Origin: CAVHXA01 sp963639765
GTDB taxonomy: Bacteria > Bacillota > Clostridia > Oscillospirales > Oscillospiraceae
Length of the DNA stretch: 64,000 nt
Direction: 5' to 3'
Assembly: GCA_963639765.1 (NCBI GenBank)
Contig: CAVHXA010000002.1
Location: 62,001-126,000 of the forward strand
This document shows positions 36,763-43,869 of the stretch, piece by piece. Under the pieces are notes generated by a model. That model had not been told where the DNA came from, searched no databases, and worked only from the letters and a program-made list of their open reading frames with translations. The translations under genes were made by a program, and so were the position numbers. The first letter of the stretch is position 1. Every line of letters starts with the position of its first letter.

Positions 36763-38628
36763 ATGAAAAAGCAACTGTACTGTGGGCTGCTATGCCTGAC
36801 TGTGCTTTTTGGTCTGTTTGCCGGCTGTGCCGACAGGACCACGGCTGAACCTGCGGTGCCGGCCGCAGAAACAGCACAGGCCGAGCCCGCAGATGTTGCC
36901 GCAGCCGCTCCGGCTGAATCTGTCGAGCCGCCGGCTACCGAAATCGAAGACCCGCCTGCCGAGGAGAGCGGCCCCGGGGAAATTCCGCAGGCCGAAGGCT
37001 TTCTGGACGAAAACTTTTCCGGGCAGCTGTCTGAGGCCGTGATTGAATACCCGCTGCAATTTGCAGACAGCACAGTCACGTTCTGGTGCGACTTCTATTC
37101 CGGCTTTGAGCAATACGGCCTGTCAAGCTTCAACGACCTTCCCACCCTGCCCTATGTAAAGGAAAAAACAGGCATCCAATACGAATTTACATGTGTAAGC
37201 GAATCGGCCGCGACCGAACAGTTTCAGCTCATGATTGCCGGCGGAGACTGGACCGACGTACTGATGTCTGCTGATTTCTATGCAAACGGCCTCGGTCAGG
37301 CCTATGAGGATGAGGTCATCATCGATTTGACGGATCTCTTGCCTGACAACGCTCCGGACTACTGGAACTACATCCAGCAAGCCAATCAGACAACGCTCGA
37401 CACCGTAATGACCGACGGCAGGCATCTGCAGATGTGCTCACTGCGTGACGCGGTATACGCCGACGGCGGCTATATGTTCCGCGGAGACTGGGCCGACGCT
37501 TTGGGCTACAGCTTTGATCAGAGCATTACCATCGACGAGATCACCTCCATGCTGTATGACATGCAGAAAACCTATGCACCGCAGCAGACGCTGTATGTCA
37601 CCCAAAATGGCTCGATCTACGGGGCATCAGCCTTTGAAACTACCGCTTTTTCAATCAACAATGCCACATCACTGCCCATGTATCGTAATGGAGACAGCAT
37701 TGTCTGCTCATTCGGAAGCCCGGAATATCGCGATTATCTGGCTTATTTTGCGCAGCTGTATACCGATGGCCTTATCGGCTCCGACTTCTACATCACAACA
37801 GCCGACAGCGGAACCATGTTTTCTCTGGCCGGCAGCGGTGCGCTTGGCATGTGGTACGGATTTGCCGATTCTATCAACAAGGGTCGTGACTATACCTCCG
37901 ACCCAAACTGGCGTGCCGATCCCCTTCCGATCGTTGTGGATGATGACGGCGAAAACAAATTCACCAGTGATACCGCCTATGCCAACAACAAGGGCTATCA
38001 GGTCTCCGGGGCCTGTGATGAACCCGAAAAGGTTCTGCGGTTCTTCAACTGGTTCAATACCAAAGAGGGCTATGAGTTTGCCAACTACGGCATCCTGGGT
38101 GAAACCTACACCATCAATGCCGACGGTCTTGTGGAATTTACGGACAAGATCATGAATAACCCGGAAATTCCGGAATACATGATGGCCATGCAGATTTACT
38201 GCTTTACCAAAGCTCCGGCGCTCGAAATTCAGTCCAAGCTGTGGTCGCTGTATGACATCGAATCCGTGCAGGCCATTCGTCTGTGGAGTGCAGACTCCTT
38301 CAGCTCCTCTGCCTGTTCCATTCCTTTGGGCGCTGCCCTGACCACCGAAGAGACCGGCTCAATCGTCAACGAAGTCAACGACGTGATCTCCTATGCCACC
38401 GAGCAGGTCCTCAAGTTCATGACAGGCACCATTCCCATAACCGACGAAAGCTGGCAGGCTTTCACGGATGCCTGCAACAGCTTTGGCATGCAAAAGGTTA
38501 TCGATACCTATCAGCAGGCATATGACAGCTATCTTGCCGGAGAACGCAAGGCAGAATCCGGCGGTCCTCCACCCATGCCCGGCGGCGGTCCCCCACCCAT
38601 GCCCGGCGGCGGTCCCCCGCCGCAATAA
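36763..38628 (+). CDS. Large extracellular solute-binding lipoprotein (SBP-C)
   Basis: A 621-residue lipoprotein with signal peptide MKKQLYCGLLCLTVLFGLFAG and lipobox Cys22, then an acidic Ala/Glu/Pro linker. The body has TGIQYEFTCVSES, QFQLMIAGGDWTDVLMSADF and AYEDEVIIDLTDLLPDNAPD, collinear with SBP-A. It ends in a threefold Gly-Gly-Pro-Pro-Pro-Met/Gln tail encoded by 24-nt direct repeats. GGAGAATGGAGAA precedes the ATG. Followed after 31 nt by the ferredoxin gene, so transport and reduction genes share a transcript. Ligand unknown. Confidence 0.86.
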   Translation: MKKQLYCGLLCLTVLFGLFAGCADRTTAEPAVPAAETAQAEPADVAAAAPAESVEPPATEIEDPPAEESGPGEIPQAEGFLDENFSGQLSEAVIEYPLQFADSTVTFWCDFYSGFEQYGLSSFNDLPTLPYVKEKTGIQYEFTCVSESAATEQFQLMIAGGDWTDVLMSADFYANGLGQAYEDEVIIDLTDLLPDNAPDYWNYIQQANQTTLDTVMTDGRHLQMCSLRDAVYADGGYMFRGDWADALGYSFDQSITIDEITSMLYDMQKTYAPQQTLYVTQNGSIYGASAFETTAFSINNATSLPMYRNGDSIVCSFGSPEYRDYLAYFAQLYTDGLIGSDFYITTADSGTMFSLAGSGALGMWYGFADSINKGRDYTSDPNWRADPLPIVVDDDGENKFTSDTAYANNKGYQVSGACDEPEKVLRFFNWFNTKEGYEFANYGILGETYTINADGLVEFTDKIMNNPEIPEYMMAMQIYCFTKAPALEIQSKLWSLYDIESVQAIRLWSADSFSSSACSIPLGAALTTEETGSIVNEVNDVISYATEQVLKFMTGTIPITDESWQAFTDACNSFGMQKVIDTYQQAYDSYLAGERKAESGGPPPMPGGGPPPMPGGGPPPQ

Positions 38629-38659
38629 TCCATAATTCAAACCGAAAGAGGGTTTTCAG

Positions 38660-38845
38660 TTGAAATATGTCATCACCGCAGACTGCATCGGCTGCCATAC
38701 CTGCATGCAGAACTGCCCCATGGAAGCCATTCAGGCAGGTCCAACCGGACGTCCGCAGATCCGGCAGGACAAATGCGTGCAGTGCGGCACCTGTGCCGCG
38801 AACTGTCCCGTTGAGGCGATTGAGGAGGAAGCCGGACATGATTGA
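38660..38845 (+). CDS. 2[4Fe-4S] ferredoxin
   Basis: A 61-residue electron carrier with two Cys motifs, CIGCHTCMQNCP and CVQCGTCAANCP, each CxxCxxCxxxCP, so two 4Fe-4S clusters. The start is a TTG behind AAAGAGGG; no suitable ATG exists. It overlaps the MaoC-like gene by 8 nt. In this setting it may supply low-potential electrons to the OYE or flavodoxin-like proteins, which is an inference. Confidence 0.93.
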   Translation: MKYVITADCIGCHTCMQNCPMEAIQAGPTGRPQIRQDKCVQCGTCAANCPVEAIEEEAGHD

Positions 38846-40340
38846 AAAAAAGGCAAGCAAGATCGGCAATCCCGAAAACTATGAGCGCTTTTATCCCGGA
38901 GTCTACAGCCCGGAAGACAAGGCCGCCATCGACAGAGCTCTGGCCGAAAGGCTCGAAATCAACAACCGCGGCCCCGTAGATATTCAGGCCCTTGTTTCCG
39001 GAAAGCTCGATGATGAGAATCTGCCCGGCATAAACAAACCCCGCCTGCGCCATGGTCCCCCTCCGGCTGAGCACGAGCAGGGAAAGGATCCGGACAGACA
39101 TGAGAGTACAGACGGTCTTCCCGAGGGGCCCATGGGCGACGACAGGCCGGAAGAACCCGCCGTGAAAGGCTATGGGCAGATCATGGAAGACACATCCGCC
39201 GAAGCCAGAAACTACGATCCGGACAACCGTCTTTATTTTGACGCCGACTACGCCCGCAGTCTGGGCTACGAAAACGTTCCGGTTTATCCGCTCAACTATA
39301 CGCTGGCCGGCCAGTGGGGCGGAGCCATGCCCAAGGATCCGCTGGCAGACACGCTGGCTGTAAACGGTCTGAATCGAATTCACTACTTCTATAAGCCCGT
39401 CTATCCCGGTGATCGGCTCTATGCCGTAGAAGACCGGCGCGATCTTACCGAACTTACTCCTCCCGAGGGAAACGAATACCGCACCTTCAGAATGTGGGGG
39501 CACGGCAAGGTCTATAACCAGAATGGTGTGTGCGTGGGTGAGTCGATCGGCTATGTAAAGGAAAACCTGAAGCGCTATATCGTACGGCCCGAGGGCTATA
39601 CCCGTCAGGGCTTCGACTTTCCGTGGGACTCTGCCAACTGGTGGGCCAGACCGGCACACCACTATACCGACGAAGACTGGGCTTCCATCCGAAAATGGTG
39701 GGCCGAAGAAACCCGCAGAGGCACCGAACCTCTGTATTGGGAAGACGTAGCGGTTGGCGTCTCCATACCGCAGAAAGTTGTGGGCCCCATCACCGAGGCT
39801 GAGCTTTCCGCCCGCTACGGACCCGGAAACGGACATTATCTGACCATGAAGGAAATGCTCACCGATCCGGTTCTGGAAAAGAATGCCGTCAAGGATCCGA
39901 AAACCGGTCTGTATACCCACCCGAGCAACACGGTTCGCGGTGGAGGAATGCCCGGCTTCAGCTTCATTGACCGTCCCGTATTTGAAAACAGCGTCTGTCC
40001 GCATTTCGCCATTTCCATGCTCTATAACTGGATGGGTGACCGGGGCTGGCTATACAAGATCGCATGGGATATCATGTCCGTTTTCCCGGGCTATGACGGA
40101 CTTCTGCCCGACCATCCCGACGAACCGCACTACATCCGTCGGGTGCCATTCTTAAAAGGCAAGACCATGTGGACCCATGGTCTCGGCAACGATCTTTGCA
40201 TTGCCCGCGGTTATATTGAACGTAAGTTCATCCAAAACGATCAGCACATGGTGTCTTTGATCTGGTGGCTTGAAACCATCGAGGGCGACATCTTTGAAGA
40301 GGGCGAGGCAATTGTGGTTCTGCCCAGCCGGAACGGCTGA
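38838..40340 (+). CDS. Double-hotdog MaoC-like hydratase/dehydratase (MaoC-1)
   Basis: A 500-residue protein with two hotdog-type domains. The N-terminal one has YFDADYARSLGYENVPVYPL, YPGDRLYAVEDRRD and HGKVYNQNGVCVGESIGYV. The C-terminal one has PLYWEDVAVGVSIPQKVVGP, YNWMGDRGWLYKIAW and a final EAIVVLPSRNG, the pattern of acyl-dehydratase (MaoC/NodN-like) families that act on acyl thioesters. A Pro/Glu/Asp-rich low-complexity stretch (about residues 75-115) sits before the first domain. GAGGAGG precedes the ATG. It is a full-length paralogue of MaoC-2 at 57957. Reaction inferred: hydration of an enoyl thioester or its reverse. Confidence 0.75.
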   Translation: MIEKKASKIGNPENYERFYPGVYSPEDKAAIDRALAERLEINNRGPVDIQALVSGKLDDENLPGINKPRLRHGPPPAEHEQGKDPDRHESTDGLPEGPMGDDRPEEPAVKGYGQIMEDTSAEARNYDPDNRLYFDADYARSLGYENVPVYPLNYTLAGQWGGAMPKDPLADTLAVNGLNRIHYFYKPVYPGDRLYAVEDRRDLTELTPPEGNEYRTFRMWGHGKVYNQNGVCVGESIGYVKENLKRYIVRPEGYTRQGFDFPWDSANWWARPAHHYTDEDWASIRKWWAEETRRGTEPLYWEDVAVGVSIPQKVVGPITEAELSARYGPGNGHYLTMKEMLTDPVLEKNAVKDPKTGLYTHPSNTVRGGGMPGFSFIDRPVFENSVCPHFAISMLYNWMGDRGWLYKIAWDIMSVFPGYDGLLPDHPDEPHYIRRVPFLKGKTMWTHGLGNDLCIARGYIERKFIQNDQHMVSLIWWLETIEGDIFEEGEAIVVLPSRNG

Positions 40341-40366
40341 AAAAAGCGCCCGGTATACCGGGCGCA
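40341..40366. terminator. Terminator between MaoC-1 and the AraC gene
   Basis: GCGCCCGG-TATA-CCGGGCGC (40346-40365), an 8-bp GC stem. The A-run on its left gives a U-run on the minus strand, so it terminates the AraC transcript. It may also stop the plus-strand operon. Confidence 0.8.
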
Positions 40367-40382
40367 GACATGATTTGAAAGA

Positions 40383-41645
40383 TCATCGGCTCTGCATTGC
40401 GACACGATAGGCGCCTGGCGGCATCCCCTCAGCGCGCTTGAAGAGTCTGGACATGGTGCGGGCCGTGAAGCCTACCGTCTCGGCTATATCATCAATTTTG
40501 CGATCGGTCTGCTCCAGCAGCTCCTTGGCGTGCTCAAGACGGACATGGTGCACATAATCCAGCCAGCTGATCTGATAGGCTTCTTTGAAAACGCGCGACA
40601 GATACACCTCGCTAAGCCGGAAATGTGCACAGATCATAGCTGCATCCAGTCCGGGATCTGCATAGTTGTCTTCGATAAATTGATGAATGAGCTGTGCCTT
40701 TTTTGTTTTGGCCTCAGCCTTGTTGATCAGATCGTCAAGCAGTGCAAATACGTCGTAGGTGGTGCTGCGCAGCTCACGAAAGTCCTGTGAGTGCATCACC
40801 TGCTCAAGTACGCTGTAGATCTCCGCGCTGGTCTCGTCCGGGCTGATGCTCACTCCGCAGGTAGCAAGAACCGACTCGAGTCTGAAAAAAACACCGGATC
40901 GGATGTGGCTCAGGGGAGCTCTGGTCTGCCAGATGCGCCGGTTGGTCAGCTCGTCGAGAACCAATACCGCCTCATAAAACTGATGATTGTTGACATACTG
41001 CATAAACTGCTTTTCCAGAATAGGCAGCGGTGTGCCGGCATGCTCCCTGTCCGGCATTCTGTTTTGCAGTGCATCCCAATCCATACGGTGCCAGCTTGTC
41101 ACGGACGCATTCTGATCCATTCCGTGATCCCACGCAATCTGCACCGTGCGGTTCAGCTTCTGAATGTTTGGCGTTCCCTGCAGTGCCTGGCCTATCACAC
41201 ATCTCAGGCCCTTCGGCGAATCGTTCTGCAGCAGATGCTGCATGGCGTCTGTCAAATCATCCAGCCAGCCCCGAACACTCTGACCACGCGAAAGCCGGAG
41301 ATTTGCCACACAGGCCGTAGCTTCACGCAGCGGAAAGAACGCAAACTGCCCGCGCAGCCGCACAATCGGCATCAGAAGTGCCGTGATTTCGTGCAGCGGC
41401 AGTCCTCCCTGAAAGGTCTGTGCTCCTGTACTGCGGCGCTTTGGCCCGAAAAGGAACATGACAAACCAGTCAGAGCAGAATTTTTCGCCATACAGCTCCC
41501 GAAGCTCGCTGTCTATGCGACCGGTGTGTTCACTATTATAGATGAATAGCTCCAGCTGAAGCTGAAGCTGCGTTTTCCTGCTTTGCTCCAGCTCGCCGCA
41601 GAGACGATCCACCTGCTGTTGAAGATCCTGGATATCTGGTTGCAT
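40383..41645 (-). CDS. AraC-family transcriptional regulator
   Basis: A 420-residue regulator. The N-terminus begins with a heptad-like Gln/Leu-rich helix (IQDLQQQVDRLCGELEQSRK). A long unassigned middle region of the kind found in clostridial AraC regulators follows. The C-terminal 100 residues hold two helix-turn-helix motifs (DAAMICAHFRLSEVYLSRVF and KIDDIAETVGFTARTMSRLF). It is divergent from the flavodoxin operon and convergent with SBP-C/ferredoxin/MaoC-1, so it is the likely local regulator. Inducer unknown. Confidence 0.9.
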   Translation of the reverse strand: MQPDIQDLQQQVDRLCGELEQSRKTQLQLQLELFIYNSEHTGRIDSELRELYGEKFCSDWFVMFLFGPKRRSTGAQTFQGGLPLHEITALLMPIVRLRGQFAFFPLREATACVANLRLSRGQSVRGWLDDLTDAMQHLLQNDSPKGLRCVIGQALQGTPNIQKLNRTVQIAWDHGMDQNASVTSWHRMDWDALQNRMPDREHAGTPLPILEKQFMQYVNNHQFYEAVLVLDELTNRRIWQTRAPLSHIRSGVFFRLESVLATCGVSISPDETSAEIYSVLEQVMHSQDFRELRSTTYDVFALLDDLINKAEAKTKKAQLIHQFIEDNYADPGLDAAMICAHFRLSEVYLSRVFKEAYQISWLDYVHHVRLEHAKELLEQTDRKIDDIAETVGFTARTMSRLFKRAEGMPPGAYRVAMQSR

Positions 41646-41913
41646 GCCTTGGGTTCCGTCCTTTCAAAACATCAGACCGCACCGCCGGGCTGTGCGGTGC
41701 TTTGGAATAACAGTCCCGTTGTACAATGCGTCAGAAACCCCAAAAACCTGTTTTTCTGCACAGGCCGCAGCTCCGACAGGATGCCGGATTATTGGCAAAA
41801 CCCGAAAAGCAGCCGGCTGCCGCCCACATTGCATCGTACACTACTGTTTAAAGTTTATCACAGCCTGCAGTTGTTTTCAACAAACACACAACAAACGGAA
41901 AGGAATGATTCAC
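41646..41913. promoter_or_regulatory. Divergent region between AraC regulator and flavodoxin operon
   Basis: It contains the inverted repeat ACCGCAC-N9-GTGCGGT (41676-41698) close to the AraC start and a TTGTACAA palindrome about 25 nt further on. No strong consensus promoter is seen on either strand, consistent with activator-dependent promoters. Confidence 0.35.
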
Positions 41914-42939
41914 ATGAGCAAATACAAAGCGATGATTATTTATTCCTCTATCACCGGCAACACGGAAACCATCGCAAATGCCTTTGCCGAAACCTTCAGA
42001 GAATACAACATCGAACCCACGTTGAAAAAGCTCGAAGGCAACTATGTCGGCGAAAAGATTCTGGACTACGGCCACAGCGACTACGACTTTCTGGTTGTAG
42101 GCACGCCGGTAATCGCATCGATTCCCTACCATGATCTCTATATCCAATATGGTGCCCAGGACGATTACGGCTCTCGCAGCTTTGGCGGCTCTCAGGGCCC
42201 CGGTTCTCATGCAGGCCTGCCCGGTGAAGAGGGCGGCATCGGTACCGGAAAACCCGGCGAACATGATCTGCACGAAGGTCCCGGCGGTCCTGATGGCCCC
42301 GGCGGTCCCGGCGGCCCCGGCGGTCCTGGTGGCCCCGGCGGTCCCGGCGGCCCCGGCGGTCCCGGCGGCCCCGGCGGAATGCCTCCGGCCGGCGGCATGG
42401 GAATGGGCGGCAATTCCAACCAGCACCGCATTGCCTTCTGCACCTATGGCGGTGTAGGCCGCGGGCCGGAGGAGGCAACCGCTTCGCTGGAACTGATCAA
42501 AGAGCTCTTTCAGGGCCAGGGCTTTGTCGGCTTTTTTGTCTGTCCCGGAGCCATCCGCTGGAACGACGCATCCGAGCGCATCAGCCATGAGCTGAAAATC
42601 AACAAGTTCCGTGCTCAGGAGCTCATTGCCCGCTATGTTGCCGGCAAGACGGAATATTTTTCCGATTACACCCCCGAACAGATGGAGCTCTTTGCGCAGG
42701 CCGCCTCCGAAGACCCAAAAGCCGACAGCTTTGGCTTTGCAACAATGGCTGACAATGATCCTCTTGGAACCGGAGAAAAAGGCTCCCACTTCTGGAGCTA
42801 TGATCTGCAGAACCGTCCGAACGCCGACGACATCTATATGGCGCAGGCATTTTTAAAGGACATAATCGAAGATTACTACCTGACCACCAGCGGCGAACCA
42901 AACGCACCCGGCCCCGCCGTGTACTGGTCCATCAATTGA
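41914..42939 (+). CDS. Flavodoxin-like protein with (Gly-Gly-Pro)n insert (Flv-1)
   Basis: A 341-residue protein. The N-terminus MSKYKAMIIYSSITGNTETI is the FMN phosphate-binding loop of flavodoxins, and DYDFLVVGTPVIASIPYHDL fits the following strand and loop. Residues about 90-165 form a Gly-rich insert with roughly ten Gly-Gly-Pro units. The flavodoxin fold resumes at HRIAFCTYGGVGRGPEEATA. A C-terminal 120-residue extension of unknown role contains ADNDPLGTGEKGSHFWSYDL. AAAGG precedes the ATG. Followed after 14 nt by its paralogue Flv-2. Probably an FMN electron carrier or quinone-type reductase. Confidence 0.82.
   Translation: MSKYKAMIIYSSITGNTETIANAFAETFREYNIEPTLKKLEGNYVGEKILDYGHSDYDFLVVGTPVIASIPYHDLYIQYGAQDDYGSRSFGGSQGPGSHAGLPGEEGGIGTGKPGEHDLHEGPGGPDGPGGPGGPGGPGGPGGPGGPGGPGGPGGMPPAGGMGMGGNSNQHRIAFCTYGGVGRGPEEATASLELIKELFQGQGFVGFFVCPGAIRWNDASERISHELKINKFRAQELIARYVAGKTEYFSDYTPEQMELFAQAASEDPKADSFGFATMADNDPLGTGEKGSHFWSYDLQNRPNADDIYMAQAFLKDIIEDYYLTTSGEPNAPGPAVYWSIN
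42273..42379 (+). repeat. In-frame GC-rich tandem repeat encoding (Gly-Gly-Pro)n
   Basis: Nine-base units of the form GGC GGY CCC, arranged mostly as an 18-base repeat alternating GGT and GGC. Copy-number change by slippage would stay in frame and alter only the length of the linker in Flv-1. Confidence 0.85.
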
Positions 42940-42953
42940 AGGAGGCTTGCGCA

Positions 42954-43775
42954 ATGGGAAAAGCACTGATCATCTACACATCCATCACCAACAACACCGA
43001 GCAGGTTGCCCATACCCTCGGCAATACACTGGAGCAGTTTCACTTTGCCGTGGATTATGCCAAGGTTCTGCCCAAATATAAGGGTGGAGAAATCGCCGTC
43101 TACTATCCGGAAGATTATGATTTTCTGGCTATTGGCTGTCCCATTATCGCCGCTCTTCCCTATATCAACTTCAACTCCGCCGTTGGCGACCAGGACGACT
43201 ACAAAACCCGCAACGTGCGTTTTCTGCGCAGAGAAAGCCGGACACCCAAAAAACGCTACGGCATTGCCTTTACAACCTATGGTGGAACCGGAAACGGTCC
43301 TCGTGAGTGCATTGCAACCCTTGAAATTGAAAAGAGCTATCTGCGCAGCTATGGCTTTACTCCCGTGGGCGAATATGCCTGCTGCGGCAAGGAGCTGCGG
43401 CACAACTCCGTGGATAATCTCGGCGGAATGCTGAAGATGAACATCCCCGATGCCCAGGCTCTTATGAGCCGCTTCAAGGAAAACCCGGACGATGAAGAAT
43501 TCAAGCACATGAATCCGGAAATGATTGAAAACCTCAAAAAGCTGTCCTCCGTAAAAGACGAAGAGAGTTTTGGCGGAAATTTGTTTGCAGTCAACGATCC
43601 TCTTGGTATCGGCAAGCCCGGCCAGAACTTCTGGCACTATGACATGCAGATCCGTCCGCACGAGCGTGATCTGAAAAAATGCTCAATCTTTATGAGCAAT
43701 ATCATCCGGGACTATTGGCTGACCGAAGACGGCGAGCCTCGCGAGCCCGGACCCGTTTATCGAAATATCTGCTGA
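42954..43775 (+). CDS. Flavodoxin-like protein (Flv-2)
   Basis: A 273-residue paralogue of Flv-1 without the Gly/Pro insert. MGKALIIYTSITNNTEQVAH gives the FMN phosphate loop, and DYDFLAIGCPIIAALPYINF and YGIAFTTYGGTGNGPRECIA the next flavin-contacting loops. The C-terminal extension keeps VNDPLGIGKPGQNFWHYDMQ and the EPREPGPVYRNI end shared with Flv-1. GGAGG precedes ATG 42954. The two genes may form a heterodimer or serve sequential electron transfer steps; SBP-D follows 94 nt downstream. Confidence 0.82.
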   Translation: MGKALIIYTSITNNTEQVAHTLGNTLEQFHFAVDYAKVLPKYKGGEIAVYYPEDYDFLAIGCPIIAALPYINFNSAVGDQDDYKTRNVRFLRRESRTPKKRYGIAFTTYGGTGNGPRECIATLEIEKSYLRSYGFTPVGEYACCGKELRHNSVDNLGGMLKMNIPDAQALMSRFKENPDDEEFKHMNPEMIENLKKLSSVKDEESFGGNLFAVNDPLGIGKPGQNFWHYDMQIRPHERDLKKCSIFMSNIIRDYWLTEDGEPREPGPVYRNIC

Positions 43776-43869
43776 GGCTGTATCTTCCAGCCAATCCGAT
43801 AATACCGGTTATTGCAGAACACCCATCCTCCGGTTATTCGCTGACCGGCCTGAGAAAGGAAAAAGAATC

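Noticed and set aside
42273..42379. CRISPR-like array
   Set aside because: The repeats are contiguous 9/18-base units without spacers and are in frame within a coding gene.
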